Assembly: GCA_965194505.1 (NCBI GenBank)
Contig: OZ239144.1
Location: 1,240,001-1,304,000 of the forward strand
Source of the DNA: Hahnella aquatica
Lineage (GTDB): Bacteria > Pseudomonadota > Gammaproteobacteria > Burkholderiales > Burkholderiaceae_A
Reading direction: 5' to 3'
DNA: 64,000 nt
Position 1 is the first letter of the stretch. Every line of letters starts with the position of its first letter. Of this stretch, positions 15,040-23,557 are shown piece after piece. The position numbers were made by a program, and so were the translations under genes. The notes beneath the pieces are model-generated. The model did not search any database and was not told the origin of the DNA. It worked only from the letters and a program-made list of their open reading frames with translations.

Positions 15040-15249
15040 TCACTTCCAGCTCAGGTCTAGCTTTCGGTTCTGAGCAGCACAATCTCGCAGATACAGGTTA
15101 ATCAAACTTTGATAAGGGATACCGACCTGCTCCGATATAGCCCTGAAATAGTCAATGGAATCCTCGTCGAGCCGAATGGTGATCTGCCTCTTTAGTTGTG
15201 ACGCATAAGGATTGCGTCGCCCAGAACTGAAGTCATACTCTTTTCGCAT
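15040..15249 (-). CDS. brnA: BrnA-type antitoxin
   Basis: This 69-residue ribbon-helix-helix antitoxin contains RQITIRLDEDSIDYFRAISEQVGIPYQSLINLYLRDCA, the BrnA DNA-binding and dimerisation region. It follows brnT with a ten-base gap. The protein is short but complete for this group. A perfect palindrome over the shared promoter (15539-15553) is a plausible binding site. Confidence 0.88.
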   Translation of the reverse strand: MRKEYDFSSGRRNPYASQLKRQITIRLDEDSIDYFRAISEQVGIPYQSLINLYLRDCAAQNRKLDLSWK

Positions 15250-15259
15250 TTTGACCCCC

Positions 15260-15538
15260 TTAAAGGTACTGCTTAGACTCGGATGCTGTTGCCTTTCGAG
15301 CCGAAATTATTCGAATGACGCCACCATCGGCGCGATAACAGTGGCAAACGATGAGGAGGCGCAGGGTGCACCCCAGACCCAAAAGAACAAATCGATCTTC
15401 TTCATTCGAATGATCTGGATCGTCAATAAGCCTAGCTCTCTCATCGAAGAATACGGTACGCGCTTCATCAAACGACACGCCATGCTTTCTCTCATTTTCC
15501 GAGGCTTTTTTTGGATTCCATTCAAACTTAATTGCCAT
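15260..15538 (-). CDS. brnT: BrnT-type ribonuclease toxin
   Basis: This is a 92-residue BrnT. The start reads IKFEWNPKKASENERKHGVSF, the middle FFDERARLIDDPDHSNEEDRF, and the end IRIISARKATASESKQY with the conserved RxISARKA. The frame is complete. The -10 hexamer TACAAT ends six bases before the ATG, so translation may start on a leaderless mRNA. It is the last TA module before the WYL regulator. Confidence 0.93.
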   Translation of the reverse strand: MAIKFEWNPKKASENERKHGVSFDEARTVFFDERARLIDDPDHSNEEDRFVLLGLGCTLRLLIVCHCYRADGGVIRIISARKATASESKQYL

Positions 15539-15573
15539 AATTACATTGTAATTTACTGTCAGTTCACACTCAA
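15539..15573 (-). promoter_or_regulatory. brnTA promoter with perfect palindrome
   Basis: On the minus strand TTGAGT (15573-15568), a 17-base spacer and TACAAT (15550-15545) form a promoter. The 15-base palindrome AATTACATTGTAATT (15539-15553, arms of seven) covers the -10 and touches the ATG at 15538. A repressor bound there would block RNA polymerase. Confidence 0.6.
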
Positions 15574-15589
15574 GCGAAGTCCAGCAGGA

Positions 15590-15850
15590 TCACTCCCTGT
15601 TCTCCACCGCTGGGAAGACGGCGATCTTGGCCTCTTCATCTCGCACTGCATTCAGTTCAACTTTGGGCTCAACATGCCCAAGCTGCTCTTTGCGCTTTGC
15701 CGCTTCGTGGAGTCTTGCCAGAGCCTTTACCGAAGCGACATCTCCGGCACGCGGTTCGATCCAGACTTTAAGACGCCCGAGCTTGAACTTGTCAGCGAGG
15801 ATGTCGCGGCAACCATGCAGTAGCTGGCCATTGCCACCGGCCAAGCGCAC
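15590..15850 (-). CDS. Small hypothetical ORF, doubtful
   Basis: An 86-codon frame (RLAGGNGQLLHGCRDILADK at the start, PKVELNAVRDEEAKIAVF near the end) fills most of the 315-base gap between brnT and the WYL gene. It has protein-like composition on the same strand as its neighbours and ends four bases before the WYL stop codon region. I find no family and no clear ribosome-binding site. It may be a gene fragment left by island turnover. Confidence 0.3.
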   Translation of the reverse strand: MRLAGGNGQLLHGCRDILADKFKLGRLKVWIEPRAGDVASVKALARLHEAAKRKEQLGHVEPKVELNAVRDEEAKIAVFPAVENRE

Positions 15851-15853
15851 GCC

Positions 15854-16837
15854 TCACAAACTCGCGGCCTGCCGGTGCCGTGTCTTGACCTGCTCGGCCA
15901 GGTCCGGGGGAGAGATCACCCTCACATCAGGCCCATGCCGCATGATGTCCATCACGAGTTCGCGGGCATCGGAGTAAGGAAAGCTCACCTGCCACTGCGC
16001 ACCCACCCACTGCCCCTGCTGCTGGGGGTGCCAAATCTCAGCAGACACCCAGCGACTGATGGTCTCGGAAAACAGCAGCACCGCAGTGGCCGTGGGCTTG
16101 CCCGAAAAGATGCCGTAACCACTGGCGAGCACTGCATCGAGCTCGGCCTCCTCCATCTCAAGGGCCTTGCCCTTGGCCACCTGGGCCTTGAGAATCGCAT
16201 CCATCGAAAACGTGGAGAGCCGCTCGCGCAGATGGCAGTAGGCATCCACGTACCAGTTGTCTCGGTAGTGCACCACCCGCTGCGGTGAAATGATCCGTTC
16301 GGTCTGATCCCCTCGGGCTCGGCCCTTGTAAACAATCTGGAGCCGCTTGCGCTGGAGGGTGGCATCGACCACCTTCGTGAAGTGCTCGGCCGGCATGCGC
16401 CTCGCAGCCATCGACAACAGTTTCACCCGGGCTTGAATCTGCCTGCTCGCCGCATTTGCACCGAGCAGGGCCTCCATGCGCCTGCGGATGGGCACCAGCG
16501 CCTTGCCCACCACCGACTCGGTGCCGAGGCCCTCGAGCAGGTGGCTCAGAGACAAGAGCGCCAGGAGTTCATCCTGGGTGAACCAGAGGCCGGGCACCTC
16601 GTGTTTCCCGGCAGGGCCCCCTGTGCCCGCCGTGGCCGCGCCCTCCGCCACCAGCCGATAGACCTTCTCGGCAGGGTCGTATTCAATCTGCGCCCCGTAC
16701 TCATCACGCAGGAAGGCGATGTCCCGCTTGAAGGTGGGTTCTGTGATCTCGAACTTGTCGAGGAGGTCGCGCTTGGTCAGTTGGCCGCGCTCCTTGAGCA
16801 GCGCAATCATCTTGAGCACACGGTCTGTTTTTGACAT
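15854..16837 (-). CDS. WYL-domain transcriptional regulator
   Basis: This protein of about 327 residues has an N-terminal winged helix (KTDRVLKMIALLKERGQLTK, then the recognition region ITEPTFKRDIAFLRDEYG), a middle helical part, and a WYL ligand-binding domain (ISPQRVVHYRDNWYVDAYC, where the motif is WYV). A C-terminal WCX extension follows (WHPQQQGQWV). WYL regulators sense nucleic acids or nucleotides and often control defence loci. ATG 16837 (MSKTDR) is preferred to a start six codons upstream. It borders the TA/defence island, which fits a regulatory role there, though no operator was identified. Confidence 0.9.
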   Translation of the reverse strand: MSKTDRVLKMIALLKERGQLTKRDLLDKFEITEPTFKRDIAFLRDEYGAQIEYDPAEKVYRLVAEGAATAGTGGPAGKHEVPGLWFTQDELLALLSLSHLLEGLGTESVVGKALVPIRRRMEALLGANAASRQIQARVKLLSMAARRMPAEHFTKVVDATLQRKRLQIVYKGRARGDQTERIISPQRVVHYRDNWYVDAYCHLRERLSTFSMDAILKAQVAKGKALEMEEAELDAVLASGYGIFSGKPTATAVLLFSETISRWVSAEIWHPQQQGQWVGAQWQVSFPYSDARELVMDIMRHGPDVRVISPPDLAEQVKTRHRQAASL

Positions 16838-16922
16838 GCCCACCAGTCTAACCAACCGCGCTGGCTCACCCCCTGACCCTGCGGTGCAGTAAAGTTGGAG
16901 TCATCATTCAAGTGGGGCTCGC

Positions 16923-18113
16923 ATGGACATGCTGTTGGGGGGAATGGGCTGGCTTTTGGCCCTTGCAGTGGGCGCAGCTCTGGGGGCCGCCCTGGTCAAC
17001 TGGAAGATGTCGGCCGCCCAACGAGCCATGGCCGAAGAACTCGCCGCCACCAAGGCCCGTATGCAAGAGCGCGAATCCGCCAACACCGAAGTCGAGATGC
17101 GGGCCAAGCTCTTTGCCCAAGAGCTCCTGAAAGACCAGGCCCAGCAGCTCGCCCAAACCAACCAAACAAACCTCTCCAGCCTGCTCACGCCCCTGAAGGT
17201 GCAGTTCGAGCAGTTCACCAAAGAGGTGAGCGGCCTGAAGGAAACCAGCCAGAAAGACAGCTCAGCCCTGGGCGAGCGCATCAAGCTGCTCCTCGAGGCG
17301 CAGCAGAAGATCTCCCACGACGCCCAGAACCTGGCCTCAGCCCTGAAGGGCGACAACAAGATGATGGGCGACTGGGGCGAGGTCATTCTCGAGCGAGTGC
17401 TCGAGGTCTCCGGCCTCACCAAAGACCGGGAATTTTTCGTTCAACAAACCCATGCCTCGGCAGAAGACCAATCCCGGGCACGCAAGCCCGATGTGGTCAT
17501 TCAACTCCCCGAAGACCGCTTCCTCATCGTCGACTCCAAGGTCTCGCTCAAGGCCTACGAGGAATACTTCAACTGCGATGACGACACCATTCGGCAGGCC
17601 AAGCTCAAGGAGCACTTGGCCTCCATTCGCGCCCACATGGATGGCCTCTCCAAAAAGAATTACCAGGGCATCCATGGCGACCGCTCCCCAGATTTCGTCA
17701 TGATGTTTATTCCCGTAGAGCCCGCATTTCTGCTGGCCACCGGAAACGACGAACGCCTCTGGCTCGAGGGCTGGAACCGCCATGTGCTGCTGGTGAGCCC
17801 CAACACCCTGCTCTTTGTGCTGCGCACGGTGGAGTACCTCTGGCGGCAGGAACGGGTGGGCCGAAATGCCGTGGAGATCGCCAACCGCGGTGCCCTGCTC
17901 TACGACAAATTCCGTGGTTTCGTCGAGACCATGCTCGCGGTGCGAAAGAATCTGGACGCAGCCAGCAAGAGCCACGAAACCGCCATGCGCCAACTCTCGG
18001 AAGGCCCAGGCAATGTGATTCGGCAGGTCGAGATGATGCGCGACCTGGGCGTCAAGCCCGACAAGGGCCTGCCAGACGATCTCTTGAAAATCGCCATGCC
18101 AGACAAGGAATGA
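16923..18113 (+). CDS. rmuC: DNA recombination protein RmuC
   Basis: This 396-residue RmuC has an N-terminal membrane anchor (residues ~8-26, LLALAVGAALGAALVNW) and a long coiled coil (~30-130). A PD-(D/E)XK-like nuclease core follows: GDWGEVILERVLE, ARKPDVVIQLPEDRFLIVDSKVSLKAYEEY, with the metal-binding D and DSK visible. The C-terminal SEGPGNVIRQVEMMRDLGVKP is typical. RmuC limits DNA inversions and restrains incoming DNA. It is transcribed away from the WYL gene. Confidence 0.95.
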   Translation: MDMLLGGMGWLLALAVGAALGAALVNWKMSAAQRAMAEELAATKARMQERESANTEVEMRAKLFAQELLKDQAQQLAQTNQTNLSSLLTPLKVQFEQFTKEVSGLKETSQKDSSALGERIKLLLEAQQKISHDAQNLASALKGDNKMMGDWGEVILERVLEVSGLTKDREFFVQQTHASAEDQSRARKPDVVIQLPEDRFLIVDSKVSLKAYEEYFNCDDDTIRQAKLKEHLASIRAHMDGLSKKNYQGIHGDRSPDFVMMFIPVEPAFLLATGNDERLWLEGWNRHVLLVSPNTLLFVLRTVEYLWRQERVGRNAVEIANRGALLYDKFRGFVETMLAVRKNLDAASKSHETAMRQLSEGPGNVIRQVEMMRDLGVKPDKGLPDDLLKIAMPDKE

Positions 18114-18159
18114 ACTGGGGGAATGTTCTTCGGCGGGGCCAACCCTACAGAGAAGAGGG

Positions 18160-18236
<77 letters not shown>

Positions 18237-18257
18237 CCGAAGAAGACGAGAGTATAC

Positions 18258-18788
18258 ATGAACCATTGCTCCGCATGTGGATCCCCAACCGAGCAGCGCG
18301 TGCCCGAGGGCGACAACCGGCTGCGCGGTGTCTGCACAGACTGCGGCCTCATCCACTACGTGAACCCGCGCATCATCGTGGGCACCATTCCGGTGTGGGA
18401 GGAGCAACTGCTGCTGTGCCGCCGTGCCATTGAGCCTCGCTCGGGCTTCTGGACACTGCCTGCTGGCTTCATGGAGCTGGGGGAATCCACCCAGGCCGGG
18501 GCCCTGCGAGAAACCATCGAAGAGTCTGGGGCAAGCGCCGAGGTGGGCGATCTCTTTGCCGTCTTCGACATCCCGCATGCCGAGCAGGTGCATCTCTTCT
18601 TTCGGGCCCAGCTGCGGCACCCTGGGCTGCTGCCCGGCCCCGAGAGCCTGGAGGCCCGGCTGTTTCATCCGCAAGACATACCCTGGAGCGACCTCGCCTT
18701 TCGTTCGGTGCACCGTGCCCTGGAGCTCTTCCTGTCCGATCGGGCCGCAGGTCTGCAGCGGGTTCACAACGAGTCGATTGTTCGGTGA
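18258..18788 (+). CDS. Nudix hydrolase with zinc-ribbon
   Basis: This 176-residue protein has an N-terminal zinc ribbon (CSACGSPTEQR, then CTDCGLIHYVNPR) and a Nudix box GFMELGESTQAGALRETIEESG (GX5EX7REUXEEXGU matched). It should hydrolyse a nucleoside diphosphate derivative; the substrate cannot be read from sequence. The zinc ribbon recalls NudC-like pyrophosphatases. It is seven bases upstream of aat and probably co-transcribed. Confidence 0.9.
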   Translation: MNHCSACGSPTEQRVPEGDNRLRGVCTDCGLIHYVNPRIIVGTIPVWEEQLLLCRRAIEPRSGFWTLPAGFMELGESTQAGALRETIEESGASAEVGDLFAVFDIPHAEQVHLFFRAQLRHPGLLPGPESLEARLFHPQDIPWSDLAFRSVHRALELFLSDRAAGLQRVHNESIVR

Positions 18789-18795
18789 GTGTTCG

Positions 18796-19548
18796 ATGAG
18801 TGAATCTCCCGAACACCGGCTGGCGTGGATCGGCCCCGACGACGACTTCCCTCAGTCCGATCTCGCCTGGACAGACGAGATGGGCGCCAACGGCCTGCTC
18901 GGTGCAGGCGACCAGCTCACCTCAGCACTGCTCAAGCGGGCCTATGCACGCGGCATCTTTCCGTGGTCGGGCCCCTCCGAGCCCATTCTCTGGTGGTCTC
19001 CCAACCCGCGCATGGTCCTTCAAACCAAAGACTTCAAGCAGCGCCGCTCGCTCACGCAGGCCATTCGGCAGGCCCAGGCCGAGGGCTTCATGCTCAAGTC
19101 CGACACGGCCTTTCAGTCCGTCATGCGCGGCTGCGCAGCACCGCGAGATGAACACGGCGGCACCTGGATCACCACGGCCATTCAGGCAGCCTACCAAGAC
19201 CTTCACAAACAAGGCCTGGCCCACAGCATCGAGCTCTGGCACGGCCACCAGCTGGTTGGCGGGCTCTACCTGGTCTGCCTGGGCCAGATGGTCTTTGGCG
19301 AGAGCATGTTCAGCCGCAGGCCCAATGCCTCGAAGGTCTGCCTGGCGGGGCTCGTGCGCTGGCTCGAGCGCCACGACTGCCCGCTCATCGACTGCCAGCA
19401 GGAAACCCCTCACCTGGCCACACTTGGCGCAAGACCCATTCCGCGTGCAGAATTCGAATCATGTGTTGCAAGACTGACCAACGCGCCCGGCCCACCCTGG
19501 GCCACCGAGCCCCTCGACTGGGGCGTCTTTCGTGGGCATGACGCGTAA
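18796..19548 (+). CDS. aat: Leucyl/phenylalanyl-tRNA-protein transferase
   Basis: Aat adds Leu or Phe to N-terminal Lys/Arg of proteins, making them ClpS-ClpA substrates. The 250-residue sequence shows LLGAGDQLTSALLKRAYARGIFPW, WWSPNPRMVL, HSIELWHGHQLVGGLYLVCLG and FGESMFSRRPNASKVCL, all family blocks. ATG 18796 (MSESPEH) is used; the upstream open frame overlaps the Nudix gene. The TAA overlaps the bpt ATG by one base. Confidence 0.96.
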   Translation: MSESPEHRLAWIGPDDDFPQSDLAWTDEMGANGLLGAGDQLTSALLKRAYARGIFPWSGPSEPILWWSPNPRMVLQTKDFKQRRSLTQAIRQAQAEGFMLKSDTAFQSVMRGCAAPRDEHGGTWITTAIQAAYQDLHKQGLAHSIELWHGHQLVGGLYLVCLGQMVFGESMFSRRPNASKVCLAGLVRWLERHDCPLIDCQQETPHLATLGARPIPRAEFESCVARLTNAPGPPWATEPLDWGVFRGHDA

Positions 19549-20279
19549 TGGCTGACCTGCGCGACCTCCCACTCAGCCAGCTGCAGTTCTATGTCACTGC
19601 GCCCTACCCCTGCAGCTACCTGGCCGGCCGTCGCGCCCGCTCACAGGTGGCCACGCCGAACCACCTCATCACGGCCGATGTCTACGGCGACCTGGTGCAG
19701 ATGGGCTTTCGGCGCAGCGGCGCCTTCGCCTATCGGCCCTACTGCGACAGCTGCAAGTCCTGCCAGCCACTGCGCATTCCAGCAGCCACCTTCGAGCCCA
19801 CCCGCAGCCAGCGCCGCGCCTGGAAGCGCGGCTCCGAATGGCTGACCGCACGCGAGGAGCCATTGGCCTTCTCCAATGAACACTACAACCTCTACCTGGC
19901 CTACCAGGCCGGCCGACACTCCGGTGGCGGAATGGACCAAGACAGCCGAGACCAATACGCCCAGTTCCTGCTGCAAAGCCGTGTCGACACCCGACTCGTC
20001 ACCTTCCGAGACCCCGAGGGCGAACTCAAGATGGTCTCCCTCATCGACCTCCTGCCCGAGGGCCTCTCGGCCGTCTACACCTTCTATTCACCAGACCATC
20101 CCCAGGCCTCGCTGGGCACCTACGGCATTCTTTGGCAGATCGAGGAATGCGCCCGGCTGCGCCGGCCCTATGTCTACCTCGGCTACTGGATCGAGGAGAG
20201 CAAGAAAATGACCTACAAGCGAGACTTCCAGCCCGCGGAGGTCCTGGTCTCGGGCACCTGGCAGCCACTGCCGCGTTGA
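19548..20279 (+). CDS. bpt: Aspartate/glutamate leucyltransferase
   Basis: Bpt transfers Leu from Leu-tRNA to N-terminal Asp or Glu. The 243-residue protein shows the ATE-type Cys cluster YRPYCDSCKSCQPLRI, FYVTAPYPCSYLAGRRARS at the start, and STYGILWQIE-like, YLGYWIEESKKMTYKRDFQP at the end. It overlaps aat by one base. Together with aat, clpS and clpA, all in this window, it completes the bacterial leucine N-degron pathway. Confidence 0.95.
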   Translation: MADLRDLPLSQLQFYVTAPYPCSYLAGRRARSQVATPNHLITADVYGDLVQMGFRRSGAFAYRPYCDSCKSCQPLRIPAATFEPTRSQRRAWKRGSEWLTAREEPLAFSNEHYNLYLAYQAGRHSGGGMDQDSRDQYAQFLLQSRVDTRLVTFRDPEGELKMVSLIDLLPEGLSAVYTFYSPDHPQASLGTYGILWQIEECARLRRPYVYLGYWIEESKKMTYKRDFQPAEVLVSGTWQPLPR

Positions 20280-20287
20280 ACCCTCGC

Positions 20288-21340
20288 ATGCTGGCCTTTT
20301 ATCCGGTCGCTCGGCCGTTGCTGTTTACGCTCGACCCAGAACGGGCGCACGACGTGAGCCTGGCGGCCCTGCAGTGGGCCCAACGATGGATGCCCGTGGC
20401 CCTGCCCGCCTCAGCGCCCATCACCGCAGGGCCACCGGTGCAGGTGGCAGGCCTCTCGTTTGCGAACCGCGTGGGCCTGGCCGCAGGCCTGGACAAAAAC
20501 GCAGCCCACCTCGATGCCCTGGGCCGGTTTGGCTTTGGCTTCATGGAGGCTGGCACCGTCACCCCGAGGCCGCAGCCCGGCAACCCCAAGCCCCGCATGT
20601 TTCGCCTGCCCGAGGGCGAGGCCATCATCAATCGGTTTGGCTTTAACAACCTGGGCCTGGAGGCCTTCATTTCAAACCTGAAGGCCTCGGAGTGGGTGAG
20701 GGAAAAGCGCGGTGTGCTGGGCCTGAACATTGGCAAGAACGCCAGCACCCCCATGGAGCAGGCGGCCGACGACTACCTTACGTGCCTGGAGGCCCTCTAC
20801 CCCTGGGCCGACTACATCACGGTGAACATCTCATCGCCCAACACCAAGAACCTGCGCGGCCTGCAGTCTGCAGAAAGCCTCACCCCGCTGCTGGAGGCGC
20901 TCAAGCGTCGGCAGCGTGAACTCACCAGTCGCCTGCAACGCCGGGTGCCACTCTTTCTGAAGGTGGCCCCCGACCTCGATGACGAACAAATTCTGGAGAT
21001 TGCCAAGGCCGTCAACACGCACGAGTTCGAAGGCCTGATTGCCACCAACACCACGCTCGATCGCACCGCGGTTGAAGGGTTGGCCCATGCCGATGAGGCC
21101 GGTGGCCTCTCGGGCGCGCCTCTCACGGGCCCCTCCACAGCGGTGCTCCGGCGCTTTCGTGAGGCCCTGCTGCCTGAGGTGGCCCTGGTGGGCGTGGGCG
21201 GCATCCTGAGCCCATTCGATGGCCTGGCCAAGCGCGATGCGGGCGCCGACCTGGTGCAGGTGTATTCGGGGCTCGTCTACCGAGGCCCGGGGCTGGTGGC
21301 CAACTTGGCCAACGACCTGGCCGTGGCCCAGCCGGGGTAA
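20288..21340 (+). CDS. pyrD: Dihydroorotate dehydrogenase (quinone)
   Basis: PyrD oxidises dihydroorotate to orotate in pyrimidine synthesis, passing electrons to quinone. Class 2 features are visible: the N-terminal membrane-associating helix (FYPVARPLLFTLDPERAHD), VGLAAGLDKNAAHLDALGRF, GFGFMEAGTVTPRPQPGNPKPR, NISSPNTKNLR and VGVGGI for FMN. The length of 350 residues is normal. ATG 20288 is nine bases after the bpt stop. Its last 64 bases overlap the convergent lutB gene. Confidence 0.96.
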   Translation: MLAFYPVARPLLFTLDPERAHDVSLAALQWAQRWMPVALPASAPITAGPPVQVAGLSFANRVGLAAGLDKNAAHLDALGRFGFGFMEAGTVTPRPQPGNPKPRMFRLPEGEAIINRFGFNNLGLEAFISNLKASEWVREKRGVLGLNIGKNASTPMEQAADDYLTCLEALYPWADYITVNISSPNTKNLRGLQSAESLTPLLEALKRRQRELTSRLQRRVPLFLKVAPDLDDEQILEIAKAVNTHEFEGLIATNTTLDRTAVEGLAHADEAGGLSGAPLTGPSTAVLRRFREALLPEVALVGVGGILSPFDGLAKRDAGADLVQVYSGLVYRGPGLVANLANDLAVAQPG

Positions 21341-22722
21341 CGGGCCGAGAAGGTGGCCCCACGCGGGGTGGGAAGGTCTCGATAGGCCGTCCACCCATTG
21401 GCCAGCGGCAGGCCACCCAACCGATGCCGACGCCCCCCACTGATGCGCAGAAACAAACTGGCCATGGAGGCCACAAGCCGATAGAGCGGCGGGCGCACCG
21501 CCACATAGGCCCACAGGCTCAAGCCCACACGCTCGGACCAGGGACGCAGGTGCCGCTCGTACTGGCGCTCGCGCAGCTTGCGAAGCAGGTCTGGCAGCGG
21601 AATCTTCACGGGGCAGACCACATGGCATTCACCACACAGGGTGGCCGCCTGTGGAAGGTCAAGGGAGTTTTCTAGGCCCTGATAGGCCGGCGTGAGCACC
21701 GAGCCCATGGGGCCCGGGTAGACCCAGCCGTAGGCATGGCCACCGATCTTCTGATACACGGGGCAGTGGTTCATGCAGGCGCCGCAGCGAATGCAGCGAA
21801 GCATGTCTTGGAACTCACTGCCCAGCAGGCTTGAGCGGCCGCCGTCGACCAGCACGAAATAGAGGTGATCGGGGCCGTCGGGCTCGCCCTTGGCCCGGGT
21901 GCCTGTGAGCAGAGAGATGTAATTCGAGATCGACTGCCCAGTGGCCGAACGTGTGAGCAGCCGGGCCACGGTGGCAAAGTCTTCGAGCGTGGGCAGCACC
22001 TTCTCGATGCCAGTGACCACCACATGCACGCGGGGCATGATGGTGACCATGCCTTCGTTGCCCTCGTTGGTGACCAAGGCCACCGAGCCGGTCTCGGCAA
22101 TCACAAAGTTGCCGCCCGTCACGCCCATGTCGGCCGACAAGAACTTGGGCCGCAGCTGCTCACGGGCCTCACGGGTGAGCTCTGGAATGTCAGAGAGCTT
22201 GGGCCGCTGATGGACCTTCGAGAAGAGGTCGGAGATTTCTTCTTTGTCCTTGTGGATGACGGGCGCAATGATGTGGCTGGGCGCCTCGTTGTCATTGATC
22301 TGAAGGATGTATTCGCCAAGGTCGGTCTCGATGGGCTCGATGCCCGCCTGGGCCAGGGCCGTGTTGAGGGCCATCTCTTCGGAGACCATCGACTTTGATT
22401 TGGTGACGGTCTTGACCTCATGCTGCTTGGCAATGGCCACGACCATCTCGGAGGCCTGGGCCGCAGACTCTGCAAACAAGACCGTGGCACCGGCCTTGGT
22501 GGCATTGGCCTCGAATTGTTCAAGCCAGAGGTCGAGCCGGCCGATGGCGCGGTTGCGCCGCTCCACCGCAGCCTCGCGGGTGGCTTCGAAGTCGATCTCG
22601 GTCATGGCCTGGGCGCGGGCCGTCACAAACTTGTCGGCCAGGCGCCGCAGGTTTCGCTGCAGTCGAATGTCGGCGAGCTTCTCGGTGGCGCGGGCCTGAA
22701 AGTGCATCGACTGAATCTGCAT
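21277..22722 (-). CDS. lutB: Lactate utilisation iron-sulfur protein LutB
   Basis: LutB is the 4Fe-4S subunit of the non-flavin L-lactate oxidation system. The 481-residue protein carries the LUD domain (AETGSVALVTNEGNEGM), the ferredoxin-like clusters CIRCGACMNHCPVYQKIGG and CGECHVVCPVKIP, and a helical C-terminus. It follows lutA by 11 bases. No separate lutC is present. The last 64 bases run under the 3' end of pyrD on the other strand, which is unusual for two conserved genes. Confidence 0.93.
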   Translation of the reverse strand: MQIQSMHFQARATEKLADIRLQRNLRRLADKFVTARAQAMTEIDFEATREAAVERRNRAIGRLDLWLEQFEANATKAGATVLFAESAAQASEMVVAIAKQHEVKTVTKSKSMVSEEMALNTALAQAGIEPIETDLGEYILQINDNEAPSHIIAPVIHKDKEEISDLFSKVHQRPKLSDIPELTREAREQLRPKFLSADMGVTGGNFVIAETGSVALVTNEGNEGMVTIMPRVHVVVTGIEKVLPTLEDFATVARLLTRSATGQSISNYISLLTGTRAKGEPDGPDHLYFVLVDGGRSSLLGSEFQDMLRCIRCGACMNHCPVYQKIGGHAYGWVYPGPMGSVLTPAYQGLENSLDLPQAATLCGECHVVCPVKIPLPDLLRKLRERQYERHLRPWSERVGLSLWAYVAVRPPLYRLVASMASLFLRISGGRRHRLGGLPLANGWTAYRDLPTPRGATFSARYPGWATARSLAKLATSPGPR

Positions 22723-22733
22723 GAATGGGCTCC

Positions 22734-23510
22734 TTAAGGCCGCGTTGCGCCAAGCTCGCCTGCGAGCACTTCTGCCACGTGCAGCACCTGGGTCTTGTCA
22801 TCGCCAATGCGGCGCAGCCGGCCCTCGATGTGCAGCATGCAGCCGAGGTCGCCAAGCACCACGGCCTGGGCACCGGTGGCCTGAATGTTTGATATTTTTT
22901 CATCGGCAATGGCCGCGGACACATTGCCGTACTTCAAGGCGAAGGTGCCGCCAAATCCGCAGCAGCCTCGACTGTCGCGCATCTCTGTGACCGTGAGGCC
23001 GGGAATCTTCGAGAGCAGTGCCCGCGGCTGGGCCTGGACACCGAGTTCGCGCAGGCCACTGCAGCTGTCGTGATACGTGACACAGCCTTCGGCGCGGCCG
23101 GGAATGTCCTCGAGCTTCATGACGGTGGAGAGGAAATCGGTGAGCTCATAGACCTTGGGCGCGAGCTCGTTCATGCGGGTGCGAAGGCTCGGGTCGTCTG
23201 AGAAGAGCTCGAGGTAATGCGTCTTGATCATGCCCCCGCAGGAGCCCGATGGCACGACCACATAGTCGTAGCCTTCGAGCTGCTCGAGCACACGCTCGGC
23301 CAGCCGGTGGGCGGCCGCTCGGTCGCCCGCGTTGTAGGCGGGCTGGCCGCAGCAGGTCTGGCCCTCAGGCACCACCACCTCGCAGCCCGAGTGCTCGAGC
23401 AATTTGATGGCTGCAAAGCCGATCTCGGGCCGCATGAGGTCCACCAGACATGTCACATAGAACGCCACGCGGGGGTTCGATGGCACAACTGGCGTGATTT
23501 CTACAGACAT
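22734..23510 (-). CDS. lutA: Lactate utilisation protein LutA
   Basis: LutA is the CCG-domain (heterodisulfide reductase-like) subunit. Two CX-rich blocks are visible, VPEGQTCCGQPAYNAGD and MRDSRGCCGFGGTFALKYG, plus CVTYHDSCSGLRELGV. ATG 23510 (MSVEITP) has AAGGGA eight bases upstream. It is divergent from an IclR regulator 47 bases away, suggesting lactate- or glycolate-responsive control of lutAB. Confidence 0.93.
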   Translation of the reverse strand: MSVEITPVVPSNPRVAFYVTCLVDLMRPEIGFAAIKLLEHSGCEVVVPEGQTCCGQPAYNAGDRAAAHRLAERVLEQLEGYDYVVVPSGSCGGMIKTHYLELFSDDPSLRTRMNELAPKVYELTDFLSTVMKLEDIPGRAEGCVTYHDSCSGLRELGVQAQPRALLSKIPGLTVTEMRDSRGCCGFGGTFALKYGNVSAAIADEKISNIQATGAQAVVLGDLGCMLHIEGRLRRIGDDKTQVLHVAEVLAGELGATRP

Positions 23511-23557
23511 GAACGACATCCCTTTGTAAACTTCCATTCTGCCACCACAAAGTCCCT

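Noticed and set aside
3011..15538. Integron cassette array
   Set aside because: No integron integrase or attC-like inverted-repeat sites were seen, and cassette orientation is mixed.
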